From NCBI RefSeq assembly GCF_009695545.1, contig NZ_VUNS01000013.1, positions 62,001-126,000 of the forward strand: a stretch of DNA of 64,000 bases. Direction: 5' to 3'. A program made the translations under genes and the position numbers. Shown in pieces: positions 53,599-62,212 of the stretch (the stretch's first letter is position 1; each line of letters begins with the position of its first letter). The notes beneath the pieces are model-generated. The model was not told where the DNA came from. It was given only the letters and a program-made list of their open reading frames with translations, and did not search any database. Source of the DNA: Victivallis lenta (GTDB taxonomy: Bacteria > Verrucomicrobiota > Lentisphaeria > Victivallales > Victivallaceae).

Positions 53599-54281
53599 GC
53601 TTCTCCGCTCTCTCCGAGCGCCTGTGCCAGCGGGCAGTTCCGCAGGTCCGCTTCTTCGCCGGAACGGTAGCGCTCAAGCAGCCGGCGGGAACGCTCGGCC
53701 AGCTGCCTCCGGACTTCGCGCCGTTCGCCTTTGACCCGGGCGATCCGCATATGGTCGTAGGCGGTGGTCCGGTGCCGCATCCAGGCGATGACGGCCGCTT
53801 CGGCCCGGCGTTCAAGCGGAATCCGCTGCGTCCGCGCCACGGTTCCGCTGCCGACCGGAACGGCGTGTTCCGTCACGGCGGCGGCGAGCTTCGCCTCGAG
53901 GCCGGACCAGCGTTCGGCGAAATGCAGATAGGCGGCCACCGCATTCCTGAATTCGACCGTATATGCGGCCTGTTTTGCTTCGCGGCGGCGTTTGTCCGCC
54001 TCAAGCCTGCGCTGCCGGGCCGGGTCCCGGCGTTCGAGTTCGAGTTCGGCGCGGACCGCCGCAGCCCGTCTGGCGGAGGTCCAGAGCCCGACGGCCTCGA
54101 TGCGGTTGCGCCGCCGGTGAACCATGACCCAGCATTCACCGGCCATTTTCAGGCGGCGGGTCAGCCCCGCGTCCCCGCTCGGAACGAATTCCCAGCCTTC
54201 GGGGGGAGTTACGCTTTCCCCGTCGTGCAGAAGACCGTTCCCCCGAGGATTCCGCCAGACGGTGTATTCTTCTTTTTTCAT
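53595..54281 (-). CDS. DUF2293 domain protein
   Basis: A 228-residue very basic protein. The C-terminal ~90 residues match DUF2293: GSGTVARTQRIPLERRAEAAVIAWMRHRTTAYDHMRIARVKGERREVRRQLAERSRRLLERYR. The N-terminal part has a small WEFVPSGDAGLTRRLK domain followed by a long charged helix. Function is unknown; the Arg/Lys richness suggests nucleic-acid binding, which is only inference. GGAGAG precedes ATG 54281. Transcribed alone. Confidence 0.85.
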   Translation of the reverse strand: MKKEEYTVWRNPRGNGLLHDGESVTPPEGWEFVPSGDAGLTRRLKMAGECWVMVHRRRNRIEAVGLWTSARRAAAVRAELELERRDPARQRRLEADKRRREAKQAAYTVEFRNAVAAYLHFAERWSGLEAKLAAAVTEHAVPVGSGTVARTQRIPLERRAEAAVIAWMRHRTTAYDHMRIARVKGERREVRRQLAERSRRLLERYRSGEEADLRNCPLAQALGESGEA

Positions 54282-54373
54282 GATCTCTCCGTGACTCCGC
54301 CGGACTTCTCCCGGCGGGGCCGGTAATATACATGCTCCGGGTGCTCTCCGCAACCGGAACTGCGCGGCCGCAT

Positions 54374-54401
54374 AAAAAAACGCGCCCCGGAACGGGACGC
54401 G
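54374..54401 (-). terminator. Intrinsic terminator of the trx-dsbD operon
   Basis: On the minus strand: stem CGCGTCCCG, loop TTC, stem CGGGGCGCG (one G-T pair), followed at once by seven T. It begins 29 bases after the dsbD stop. The clearest rho-independent terminator in the window. Confidence 0.85.
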
Positions 54402-54429
54402 GCTTTTGAACTTCGGCGGCGCAGGGAAC

Positions 54430-55962
54430 TTACCGCTTCTCCGACAGGATGACGAAGGCGGGCAGCCCCGGGATGTCGTAACGGTCGAGGATCGCTCTGA
54501 CCTCGGGTGCTCCGGGCTTCTCCGCCTGGAACTTCACGACTTCGTACTTCTGCATGAGCGTTTTGATTTCGGGCTCCGGGAACACGTCCCGCTCCATCTC
54601 TTTGCAGTTCTTGCACCAGGTCGCCCAGAAATCGATCAGCACCGGCTTGCCGGAGAGCTGCGCGGCTTCGAGCCGGCGGTCGAGGTTCACGAGCTCCTCC
54701 TGCGGGGAGAATTTGCCGGGCAGCAGCGTGAAACCGGTCCACGCATACCAGGCGGCCGCGAGCACGATGATTCCTCCGAAAGCATACTTGACGACGACCA
54801 TGAACCGGCCCGGCTTCGGCAGTACGCCGAACCCGGCTCCGGCCAGCGGCCACGGCAGCGCCATGCCGATTCCGAGCAGGAACGGCAGCCCGAGGGCGAA
54901 ATAGTTCCCGCCGTTGTAGAGCTCGGCCGAGAAGAGCAGCACACCGATCACCACCGGCGCGACGCAGGCGCCGGCCAGCAGTGCCGCCAGCGCTCCCATC
55001 ACGAAGGCGATGACGGTTTTGCCGCCCCGGAGCTTCTTCGGGCTGATCCGCACCCTGCCGGAAAAATCGAGGTTGAACGCGCCGAACATGGCGGCGGCCA
55101 GCACGGCGAAAACGGCCGCGATCACAAAATTGAAGAGACTCGACGAGTTCAGCTCTCCGAACCGCGCGCCGGTCAGGATCACGACGACGCCGAGGATGCC
55201 GTAGGCCGCCGCCATGCCGATGCCGTAGGCGAGGCCGCGCCGGAATCCGGCCGTCCGCCCGGCTCCGTCCGCCCCGATGATCGCAAGGTTCACCGGAATC
55301 ATCGGCAGCACGCACGGCGTCAGGTTGAGCCCGAGCCCGCCGACCAGCGTCAGCAGAATGACGAGCCAGATGCCGACGCCGTCGAACATGCCGCTCTTTT
55401 CCGTTTGAATTTCGCCGCCGGTCGGAGCCAGGAACTCCCGGAATTCCGCGACGCTCTGAAGTCCGACCGCCTTCCGCTCCAAAACAAAACGGTCAAGCCG
55501 AGAAGCAGATGTGTTTTTCGGCATTTCCGAATTTATGACGGTGTTTTCCCCGGGTGCGATGAAAAACCGTTTCGGCCTGAAGCACAACGCCGATTTTCCA
55601 CCGATTGATTTACGGCAGCCCTGATAATCGATCGTTCCCGTGAAGGGAGGTGCCCCCCGGAAAGTCCAAACCCATTTTCCCTCCGGATAGATATTCACTT
55701 TACCCATGAATTCATCATCGGTTTTCACTGGAACAGGAACCGCCTCCGGAGTTGCCGTACTGCCGTCTTTTCCGCTGACTTTAATCTCAAACGAGCTGTT
55801 TGCGTAAAAATAATGACCGGGAGCAACCTCGGCGGTCAGCATCAGAAGATCTCCTTCGGTACGCGCTGACCACTCAAATGGTTGAGAGGCTTCCGCTCCG
55901 GCCCGAAATAAGGCAAAACAGAGCAGAAACAGGACCAGACTTGTTTTCAACAGCAGTTTCAT
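54430..55962 (-). CDS. dsbD: Thiol:disulfide interchange protein DsbD
   Basis: A 510-residue inner-membrane protein that carries electrons from cytosolic thioredoxin to the periplasm. After a signal peptide (about 1-22) comes the alpha domain with the redox cysteines in YQGC...LC (ten residues apart, wider than the usual five). Eight or so transmembrane helices follow, with Cys in LTPCVLPMIP and GACVAPVVIG, and finally the thioredoxin-like gamma domain with WATWCKNCKEM. All three cysteine pairs are present. Starts 4 bases after the stop of the thioredoxin-like gene; a TTG at 55980 is the alternative start. Confidence 0.95.
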   Translation of the reverse strand: MKLLLKTSLVLFLLCFALFRAGAEASQPFEWSARTEGDLLMLTAEVAPGHYFYANSSFEIKVSGKDGSTATPEAVPVPVKTDDEFMGKVNIYPEGKWVWTFRGAPPFTGTIDYQGCRKSIGGKSALCFRPKRFFIAPGENTVINSEMPKNTSASRLDRFVLERKAVGLQSVAEFREFLAPTGGEIQTEKSGMFDGVGIWLVILLTLVGGLGLNLTPCVLPMIPVNLAIIGADGAGRTAGFRRGLAYGIGMAAAYGILGVVVILTGARFGELNSSSLFNFVIAAVFAVLAAAMFGAFNLDFSGRVRISPKKLRGGKTVIAFVMGALAALLAGACVAPVVIGVLLFSAELYNGGNYFALGLPFLLGIGMALPWPLAGAGFGVLPKPGRFMVVVKYAFGGIIVLAAAWYAWTGFTLLPGKFSPQEELVNLDRRLEAAQLSGKPVLIDFWATWCKNCKEMERDVFPEPEIKTLMQKYEVVKFQAEKPGAPEVRAILDRYDIPGLPAFVILSEKR

Positions 55963-55966
55963 TGTC

Positions 55967-56809
55967 TCATTTCCGGTCAAGGATTTTTTTCAGCTGTGAA
56001 ATATATTCGTTTGTCTCCAGAACATCCTTGACTTCTCCAAGCACCTTGCCTTCGGGATTTAAAACGTAGGTCATCGGCAGAGTCTTGAATTTATACTGGT
56101 TCAACAATTCGATGTTCTGTCTGACGATTGAACGCGGAATCCGGATGCCGCGCGGAAAATCGATATAAAGCAGGATAGCTTTCCCGGCGGCGAATTCTTC
56201 AAATTCCTTCCCCGCCAACGTATCTTTCTGGAATTTATTGAGTCCCGTATTCCAATCGGAACCATTAAACACCATGATGATCGGAAGTTTTTTCTCCTCG
56301 GCAAGTTTCAGAGCCTGCTGATAATTCACCTGCCAGCCGGCCAGCGGTTTGTAATCTTTTTCTGCCATTGGATGCAGTGCGGCATTCAGCATGTCCACAA
56401 AATCGGCCCGGGGAGAGTACCCGAGTGTATCGAGCACTTCTCCATCCGCAGTGAGCAGCAGCACAGTCGGAAAACCTTCGATTCCGTATTTTGCTTCGAG
56501 CAACTGATTCTGCCTTTCCAGCCAGTCGGGAAGTTGCAGGTCTCTCGGACGATCAATATAGAGCAGGACAACCCGGTTTTTGACATACTCTCTGAACTTC
56601 TGGGATTGCAGCACTTTGGCAGTAAATTCCTTACAGACCGGACACCAGTCCGATCCGGTGAAAAAGACGAAAATTGGCAGATTTTTCTCTTTTGCCGTTT
56701 CTGCGGCTTTTGTGTAACTTGTGAACCAGCTTCCGTCAGGCGGATTCGCTTTGAGCGACGGCAACAGGATGAACAAAGCGAACAAAAACAGCAATACAAC
56801 TTTTTTCAT
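55967..56809 (-). CDS. Periplasmic double thioredoxin-fold protein
   Basis: A 280-residue protein with a signal peptide (about 1-21) and two consecutive thioredoxin-like domains. Domain 1 (about 22-140) has the redox motif SDWCPVCKEF and GIEGFPTVLLL with the cis-Pro. Domain 2 (about 150-280) aligns in layout (GSDWNTGLNKF, FKTLPMTYVL) but both cysteines are lost. It probably receives electrons from DsbD, encoded next. GGAGG precedes the ATG. Codon use is visibly AT-richer than in neighbours (one 60-base line, 56641, counts 43% G+C against 72% at 57541). Confidence 0.9.
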   Translation of the reverse strand: MKKVVLLFLFALFILLPSLKANPPDGSWFTSYTKAAETAKEKNLPIFVFFTGSDWCPVCKEFTAKVLQSQKFREYVKNRVVLLYIDRPRDLQLPDWLERQNQLLEAKYGIEGFPTVLLLTADGEVLDTLGYSPRADFVDMLNAALHPMAEKDYKPLAGWQVNYQQALKLAEEKKLPIIMVFNGSDWNTGLNKFQKDTLAGKEFEEFAAGKAILLYIDFPRGIRIPRSIVRQNIELLNQYKFKTLPMTYVLNPEGKVLGEVKDVLETNEYISQLKKILDRK

Positions 56810-56916
56810 GATGATCTCCTCCTTAATTATCATAAAAACAAACAGTCCGGGTCCTCCACAACCCCGTTTATAGAAATTAACATACCGTTTTTTTGCGGAT
56901 TTTCAACTCAGTACGA

Positions 56917-56945
56917 TTGTTTCATGAAGAAAAATACTGTATATT
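56917..56945 (+). promoter_or_regulatory. Promoter of pepD
   Basis: TTGTTT (56917-56922), 17-base spacer, TATATT (56940-56945), 42 bases before the GTG start at 56988. Confidence 0.6.
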
Positions 56946-56987
56946 TCATAAAAAGCAAAAACATCATTTTTTGTGGAGGAGGCATCT

Positions 56988-58430
56988 GTGAACACAAATT
57001 CGATCTGTACGCTGGAACCTCGGGCGGTCTGGGAAATTTTTGCGGAAATCTGTGCGATTCCCCATCCCTCCGGCCATGAAAAGGCGCTGGCCGATGCGAT
57101 CGCCGCGATGGCGGAGCAGCACGGCCTGAAGGCCAGGCGCGACGCCTACGGCAATCTGCGCATCGACCGCGCCGCCTCGCCGGGATTCGAGACCCGTTCG
57201 ACCGTGATCCTGCAGGGTCATCTCGATATGGTGCCGCAGGCGGAAGCCGGTTCCTTGTTCGATTTCGAAAAAGATCCGATCCCGGCGGTCGCCGACGGCG
57301 GCTTCGTCCGTTCCGCCGCCGGAACCACGCTCGGGGGCGACAACGGCATCGGCGTGGCCGCAGCGCTCGCGCTGCTGTTCGACGAATCGTTCCATTCCGG
57401 GCCGCTGGCGGCGGTTTTTACGCTCTCCGAGGAGATCGGGCTGAACGGCGCGACGGCGCTGGACCCGGCGTTTCTCGCTGGGAAATATCTGCTGAACCTC
57501 GATTCCGAGGACGAAGGGGAGCTTTTCATCGGCTGCGCCGGAGGCGCGCGCCTCGAAGCCTCCTTCGCGCCGGAGTACGAGACGCCGTCTCCGTCCTTCG
57601 CCGGCGCATTGCTCGAGGTGAAGGGGCTGGCGGGCGGCCACTCCGGCTGCAATATCGCGGACCGGCGCGGCAACGCCGTGCAGTTTCTCGGCGCGGCGCT
57701 GCTCGGCGCCCGTGCGCTGCGCGCAGCCTCGGCCGAGGGCGGTTCGCTCGACAACGCGATTCCGCGCGAGGCGAAGGCGACGGTCGCGCTGAATCCGGAA
57801 CGGCGGAAGGAGACGCTGGAGATTCTCGCCTCGCTCGAACGTCAGTTGCGGGAGAAATTCAGCCTGCCCGCCGGTTTTGCGATCACGCTTACGGAGGCGC
57901 CGCTGCCGGAACGGGTCTGGACGGAGCAGACGCATGAAAGGGCCGTTTTCGCGCTGGCCGGCTGTCCGGACGGTGTGCTGGAAATGGACGAAAACTTCGG
58001 TATTCCGCGCACGAGCACGAACCTTGCCGCGGTATTCGAGCGCGGCGGCCGCCTCGTATTCCGCACCAGCCAGCGGAGTTTGTCCGATGGCGAGCGGCGG
58101 GCCGCGACGGAGCGCGTCGCCGCCCATTTCGAAAAGGCCGGGGCGGTTTCGGAGGTGACCAATGAATATCCGGGCTGGCTCCCCGCGCCGGAGTCGAGGC
58201 TGCTCGAAACCGCGACGATGCTCTACCGCGAGCTTTTCGGCCGTGCGGTGCTTGTGAAGGTCATTCCCGCCGGACTCGAGTGCGGCATTTTCGCGGGGAA
58301 ACGGCCCGGGCTCGACATGATCTCGTTCGGGCCTACCATCCTCGATCCGCACAGCCCGTCCGAACGGGCCGACATTGCGAGCGTCGAACGCTTCTACTCC
58401 TACCTCGGAGCGCTGGTATCGGCTTTATAA
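56988..58430 (+). CDS. pepD: Aminoacyl-histidine dipeptidase (M20 family)
   Basis: A 480-residue cytosolic zinc dipeptidase that cleaves Xaa-His dipeptides such as carnosine. Motifs in order: IPHPSGHEKALADAI, the metal ligands in QGHLDMVPQ, TLGGDNGIGVAAALAL, the catalytic SEEIGLNGA, LNLDSEDEGELFIGCAGG, and the late HSPSERADIASVERFYSYL. Length equals the E. coli enzyme. The GTG at 56988 has GGAGGAGG 5 bases upstream; an in-frame GTG at 56973 overlaps that ribosome site and is less likely. Confidence 0.95.
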   Translation: MNTNSICTLEPRAVWEIFAEICAIPHPSGHEKALADAIAAMAEQHGLKARRDAYGNLRIDRAASPGFETRSTVILQGHLDMVPQAEAGSLFDFEKDPIPAVADGGFVRSAAGTTLGGDNGIGVAAALALLFDESFHSGPLAAVFTLSEEIGLNGATALDPAFLAGKYLLNLDSEDEGELFIGCAGGARLEASFAPEYETPSPSFAGALLEVKGLAGGHSGCNIADRRGNAVQFLGAALLGARALRAASAEGGSLDNAIPREAKATVALNPERRKETLEILASLERQLREKFSLPAGFAITLTEAPLPERVWTEQTHERAVFALAGCPDGVLEMDENFGIPRTSTNLAAVFERGGRLVFRTSQRSLSDGERRAATERVAAHFEKAGAVSEVTNEYPGWLPAPESRLLETATMLYRELFGRAVLVKVIPAGLECGIFAGKRPGLDMISFGPTILDPHSPSERADIASVERFYSYLGALVSAL

Positions 58431-58490
58431 GAGTGTTTTTTTCGCTCCCGGTTTGCATTCCGGCGGCTCCGCCGCTATTTTAAAACCGCT

Positions 58491-59894
58491 ATGAAATTCG
58501 ACTGGAAAAAGTTCGACGGTTTTCTGCTGTTTGCCGCCGGTGCGACTCTTCTGGCCCTGCTTCACCCCGGCGATGCCGCCTGGACTCCCGCCGAGGCGGA
58601 GACGGTGCGGCTCGCGCTCGAAGCGAATGCGGCGGGGGGACCGGCTTCTCCCGGCGCGTGCGGAGCTGCCGGCCCGGCGGCGGTCTGGCTGACGCAGCTG
58701 TTTCTGCTGTTCACTTCCGACCCGGTGGCCATCGCTTCGGCGGTGACCGTTGCAGCGCTGTTCGGCGCGTGGGCGGCGCTGTGGCGCCTGGCCGGAATTT
58801 TCCATGTGCCTGCCGGGCCGGGCGCCGCGCTCTGTTTCTGCTCGCCGTACCTCTGGTTTTACCTGCGGATGCCTGTCGGCACGGCGTGGCTGGTCGGGTT
58901 ATCGCTCCTTTATGCGATGTTCCTGGCTCTCTACATGCGCGAAGGAAAAGCCGGGGCCGCCGTCGGATCGGCGGCGACGGCCCTCCTGATGAGTTACCTG
59001 AATCCGGCAGCGATCCTGCTTCCGGCCGGCGCAGCCGCCGGGGCGCTGGTGTTCCGACCCGCGGAGTTCCGGCGGGATCGGAAAAATTTCGCGCTGGGGG
59101 CCGCCGCACTGCTGCTGGCCGCGTCGCCCGCACTGCATACGGCCCTGTTCCGCGATTTCTCCCTGGCGGGCTTTCAGTACGGATTCCGGGAGGCGCTGCT
59201 TTCCGCCCGCTGCCTGACCGGCTTCGGCTTTTCGGACCGTTTTGCGCCGGAGACCGGACTCGGGTGGCCCGGCATGCTGCTGTTTGCCTCGGTGCCGGCC
59301 GTCGCGTTTCTGGTGGTGCTCGGCGTGGCCATCGTCATCCGGCGCGTCCGGCGCGGAGAGGGAAACACCTTCGACCGGGTCGCCGGCAGCTGCGCGCTGA
59401 CGCTTCTCATCGGCCTGCCGCTTTCACCGCTGCTTTTCCCCGGCGCGGGCGGGGGGGAATACGGGGCGGTGTTCGCATTCGCATGGCTGCTTCCGGCCTG
59501 GCGCGGCTACGCCGTGCTTGCCTCGGACTACCGGCTCTTCGGGCGGCTGCTGCTGACAGCGGCGCTGGCGCTGGAGCTGCTGTTCCTGCTGGACTTTTCG
59601 CGACAGATCCGGAGCAACGCCGGCGGAGCCTCCGAATCGTTCGGAACGTCGCTCGGCCGCCAGTGGCTGGTGGCCGGACGGCTGGCCGCCGCCCGGCGGG
59701 CGAATCCGGACCTGCGGGTCGAAATCAAGGTCGACCGCTGGCGCGACCGGCCGGAAACGCTGCGGACCCTGCTCCGGCTCGCGGACGAAACGGAGCTGCC
59801 GCCGGCCGGCGAATACGTCGGAGCCGTGCTGCTACCGTCCCGCTCCGGCTGCGGAATCGACCTCATCTTCCTTGAGAAGCCGGTAGAGCATTAG
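58491..59894 (+). CDS. Polytopic membrane protein, GT-C-like
   Basis: A 467-residue protein with about nine to eleven hydrophobic helices over residues 12-375 and a soluble C-terminal tail (about 390-467, WRDRPETLRTLLRLADE). The N-terminal loop PAEAETVRLALE after the first helix, with its acidic residues, recalls GT-C glycosyltransferases, but no family is certain. It overlaps the 3' end of the convergent cinA gene by 63 bases. No partner gene is evident. Confidence 0.75.
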   Translation: MKFDWKKFDGFLLFAAGATLLALLHPGDAAWTPAEAETVRLALEANAAGGPASPGACGAAGPAAVWLTQLFLLFTSDPVAIASAVTVAALFGAWAALWRLAGIFHVPAGPGAALCFCSPYLWFYLRMPVGTAWLVGLSLLYAMFLALYMREGKAGAAVGSAATALLMSYLNPAAILLPAGAAAGALVFRPAEFRRDRKNFALGAAALLLAASPALHTALFRDFSLAGFQYGFREALLSARCLTGFGFSDRFAPETGLGWPGMLLFASVPAVAFLVVLGVAIVIRRVRRGEGNTFDRVAGSCALTLLIGLPLSPLLFPGAGGGEYGAVFAFAWLLPAWRGYAVLASDYRLFGRLLLTAALALELLFLLDFSRQIRSNAGGASESFGTSLGRQWLVAGRLAAARRANPDLRVEIKVDRWRDRPETLRTLLRLADETELPPAGEYVGAVLLPSRSGCGIDLIFLEKPVEH

Positions 59895-61097
59895 CAGCGC
59901 GCTACCGCAGCTGCGCTCCCGGACCGCGTTACGGTCTCCCCGGAAATGGAACTCTTCAACGGAGCGCTTCTCTCCCGCCCGGACCCCGATGTAGACGAGT
60001 CCGACCGGTTTATCCGTATCGTCCCCGGCCGGACCGGCGATGCCGGTTACCGCGATCGCGCAATCCCCCCCGAGCCGTTCCGCCGCGCCGTCAACCATCG
60101 CTCCGGCGCATTCGGCACTCACGGCGCCGAAGCGGTCGAGAATTTCCTGCGGCACGCCGAGCAGCCGATGCTTGAGACGGTTGCTGTAAACGACCGCGCC
60201 GCCGAGGTAGGCGTTCGACGCCCCCGGCACGGCGGTCAGCGCCGCCGAGATCATGCCGCCGGTACACGATTCCGCGGTCACAAGCGTCCGGCGCGTCCGG
60301 CCGAGTTCGGCGAGAACCGCCGCCGGCAGTTCAAGCTCGCCGAACGGAAGCGCCCAGGGGCCGGAGAGCGAACGGGCGAGTTCCGCCGCGTTCCGGACCT
60401 GTCCGGAGTCGGACCCCGAAACAAAAACCCGCGTTCCGGCCGGCGTCGCACAGTAGGCGAGTTCGACCGGGAACCCTTCGAGCGCTTTTTCAAACCGCAC
60501 CTGAAGCTGAAACTCCGGTTCCCCCGCAGCCAGGAAGCCGAGCGTGTATTCATGCCCCTCCGACTCCATGCTCCGGGCGAGCTCGGGCAGCAGAGACGCA
60601 TGCGCCATCGGCTCGAATTCGCGCGGCGGCCCCGGCAGCAGGTAGATCCGCCGCGGGCGGCTGTCGTAAACCGTGTCGATCCGGAACCCCGACGCGGAAC
60701 CGTTCGGGTTCGGCAGGATCGCGGCTCCGCGCGGAGCGCGCGCCTGCCGCAGCACCTGTCCGGGAACCCGGCCCCGGTGCCGCTCATGCCAGAAGGCGGT
60801 GACCTTTTCGACCAGCTCCGGATGCGGCTCCAGTTCAAGTCCGAAGAAGCGGGCCGTCGCATCGAGCGTGATGTCGTCGCGGGTCGGCCCGAGCCCGCCG
60901 CTGATGATCAGCGTGTCGGCGGCGCCGAGCGCTTCGGCGCAGGCGGTGTAGAGCTCCTGCTCCCGGTCGCCGGCGATCAGGGCGAGGCGGATGGAAAGCC
61001 CGAGCGTGCCGAGTTCGCGCCCGAGAAACGCGAGGTTGGTATTGAGAACGGTCCCTTTCAGGAGTTCGGTTCCGGTTGAAATAACTGCGATGCTCAT
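59832..61097 (-). CDS. cinA: CinA: competence/damage-inducible protein, NMN amidase
   Basis: A 421-residue two-domain protein. The N-terminal MoaB-like domain (about 1-170) has MSIAVISTGTELLKGTVLNTN and IISGGLGPTRDDIT. The C-terminal nicotinamide-nucleotide amidase domain (about 260-415) has the catalytic TAESCTGGMISAALTAVPGASNAYLGGAVVYSN and AVTGIAGPAGDD. It recycles NMN to nicotinate mononucleotide in NAD metabolism. It overlaps the glycerate kinase stop by 4 bases. Full length for the family. Confidence 0.95.
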   Translation of the reverse strand: MSIAVISTGTELLKGTVLNTNLAFLGRELGTLGLSIRLALIAGDREQELYTACAEALGAADTLIISGGLGPTRDDITLDATARFFGLELEPHPELVEKVTAFWHERHRGRVPGQVLRQARAPRGAAILPNPNGSASGFRIDTVYDSRPRRIYLLPGPPREFEPMAHASLLPELARSMESEGHEYTLGFLAAGEPEFQLQVRFEKALEGFPVELAYCATPAGTRVFVSGSDSGQVRNAAELARSLSGPWALPFGELELPAAVLAELGRTRRTLVTAESCTGGMISAALTAVPGASNAYLGGAVVYSNRLKHRLLGVPQEILDRFGAVSAECAGAMVDGAAERLGGDCAIAVTGIAGPAGDDTDKPVGLVYIGVRAGEKRSVEEFHFRGDRNAVRERSCGSALLMLYRLLKEDEVDSAAGAGR

Positions 61098-62206
61098 AAT
61101 GATGATTTCCTTGCAAGATTGGCGAGATTGCGCCCCATGCGGCGCAAATTCTCCGGCGTCTGCGCGAACGCTTCCGCCAGAGAAACGGGACCGCTGCCGA
61201 TGCTGAACATCGCAGCGAAAAGTTTGCTGTCGAGCCCCGGCTCCAGCGCGCCGGAGCAGAGGATGGTTCCGACCCCGGCCCGCGCAGCGCGCGCCGCGAC
61301 AACGGAGCAGAGCTTGCCGTCGAGGCTCTGGCGGTCGGTCCTGCCTTCGCCGGTCACGACCCAGCCGGTTCCGGCGAGCTTCCGGTCGAAACCGGCCAGG
61401 CCGAGCAGGAGTTCCGCACCCGATTCGGTCGTCGCGCCGAGCCGGCGCAGCAGAAACCCGAGCCCGCCCGCAGCGCCGTCGCCCGGAACGTCACCCGCGT
61501 CCCGCCAGAGCTCCGCCCAGCGGCGGAGTCCGGCCTCAAGCGTTTCGACCTGCCCGGGTCCGGCCCCCTTCTGCGGACCGAAGACCCGCGCCGCTCCGCG
61601 CGGACCGGTCAGCGGGTTGGTCACATCCGAACCGATGCGGATTCGCGCCTGCACAAGTTCCGGCGGCAGCGCGGAGCAATCGAGCGCGGCGACCTCCGAG
61701 AGCGCGCCGCCGCCCGCTCCGGGCGGAATGATCCGCCCCTGCGCGTCGCGGCAGACGGCCCCGAGCGCCTGGACGAAGCCGAGTCCGCCGTCCACCGTCG
61801 CGCTGCCGCCGATGCCGATGACGAAATCGCGCGTTCCGTTTTTCAGCAGCTTGAGGAACAACTCGCCGACGCCGTAGGTCGTGGCCCGGAGCGGATCGTT
61901 TTTTCCGTCCGGCAGCCGTTCGAGCCCCGCGGCTTCGGCCATTTCAACCACCACGGTTCCGGCGGGCAGCCGCGCGAAGCGCGCTTCGACCGGATTGCCG
62001 AGCGGACCGGTTACCGGAACGCTTTCGAGCGTGCCGCCCGCAGCGCGCGCCGCGGCTTCGGCGGTTCCTTCGCCGCCGTCGGCCAGCGGGAGTTCGATGA
62101 TTTCATCGTCCGGGGAGATGTCGCGGATTCCCGCAGCGAGCTGCGCGGCGACCTGCGGCGAGCGCAGGCAGTTCTTGAAGGAATCCGGTGCGATAAGCCA
62201 TTTCAT
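61094..62206 (-). CDS. garK: Glycerate kinase
   Basis: A 370-residue enzyme that phosphorylates D-glycerate. Family landmarks: WLIAPDSFKNCLRSPQVAAQLAAGI, ELPLADGGEGTAEAA, DFVIGIGGSATVDGGLGFVQALGA, RIGSDVTNPLTGPRGAARVFGPQKGA, and VVTGEGRTDRQSLDGKLCSVVAARA. Product position (2- or 3-phosphate) cannot be told. It lies 6 bases after a TadE-like gene and overlaps cinA, so it is expressed with genes of unrelated function. Confidence 0.94.
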   Translation of the reverse strand: MKWLIAPDSFKNCLRSPQVAAQLAAGIRDISPDDEIIELPLADGGEGTAEAAARAAGGTLESVPVTGPLGNPVEARFARLPAGTVVVEMAEAAGLERLPDGKNDPLRATTYGVGELFLKLLKNGTRDFVIGIGGSATVDGGLGFVQALGAVCRDAQGRIIPPGAGGGALSEVAALDCSALPPELVQARIRIGSDVTNPLTGPRGAARVFGPQKGAGPGQVETLEAGLRRWAELWRDAGDVPGDGAAGGLGFLLRRLGATTESGAELLLGLAGFDRKLAGTGWVVTGEGRTDRQSLDGKLCSVVAARAARAGVGTILCSGALEPGLDSKLFAAMFSIGSGPVSLAEAFAQTPENLRRMGRNLANLARKSSL

Positions 62207-62212
62207 GCTGTT

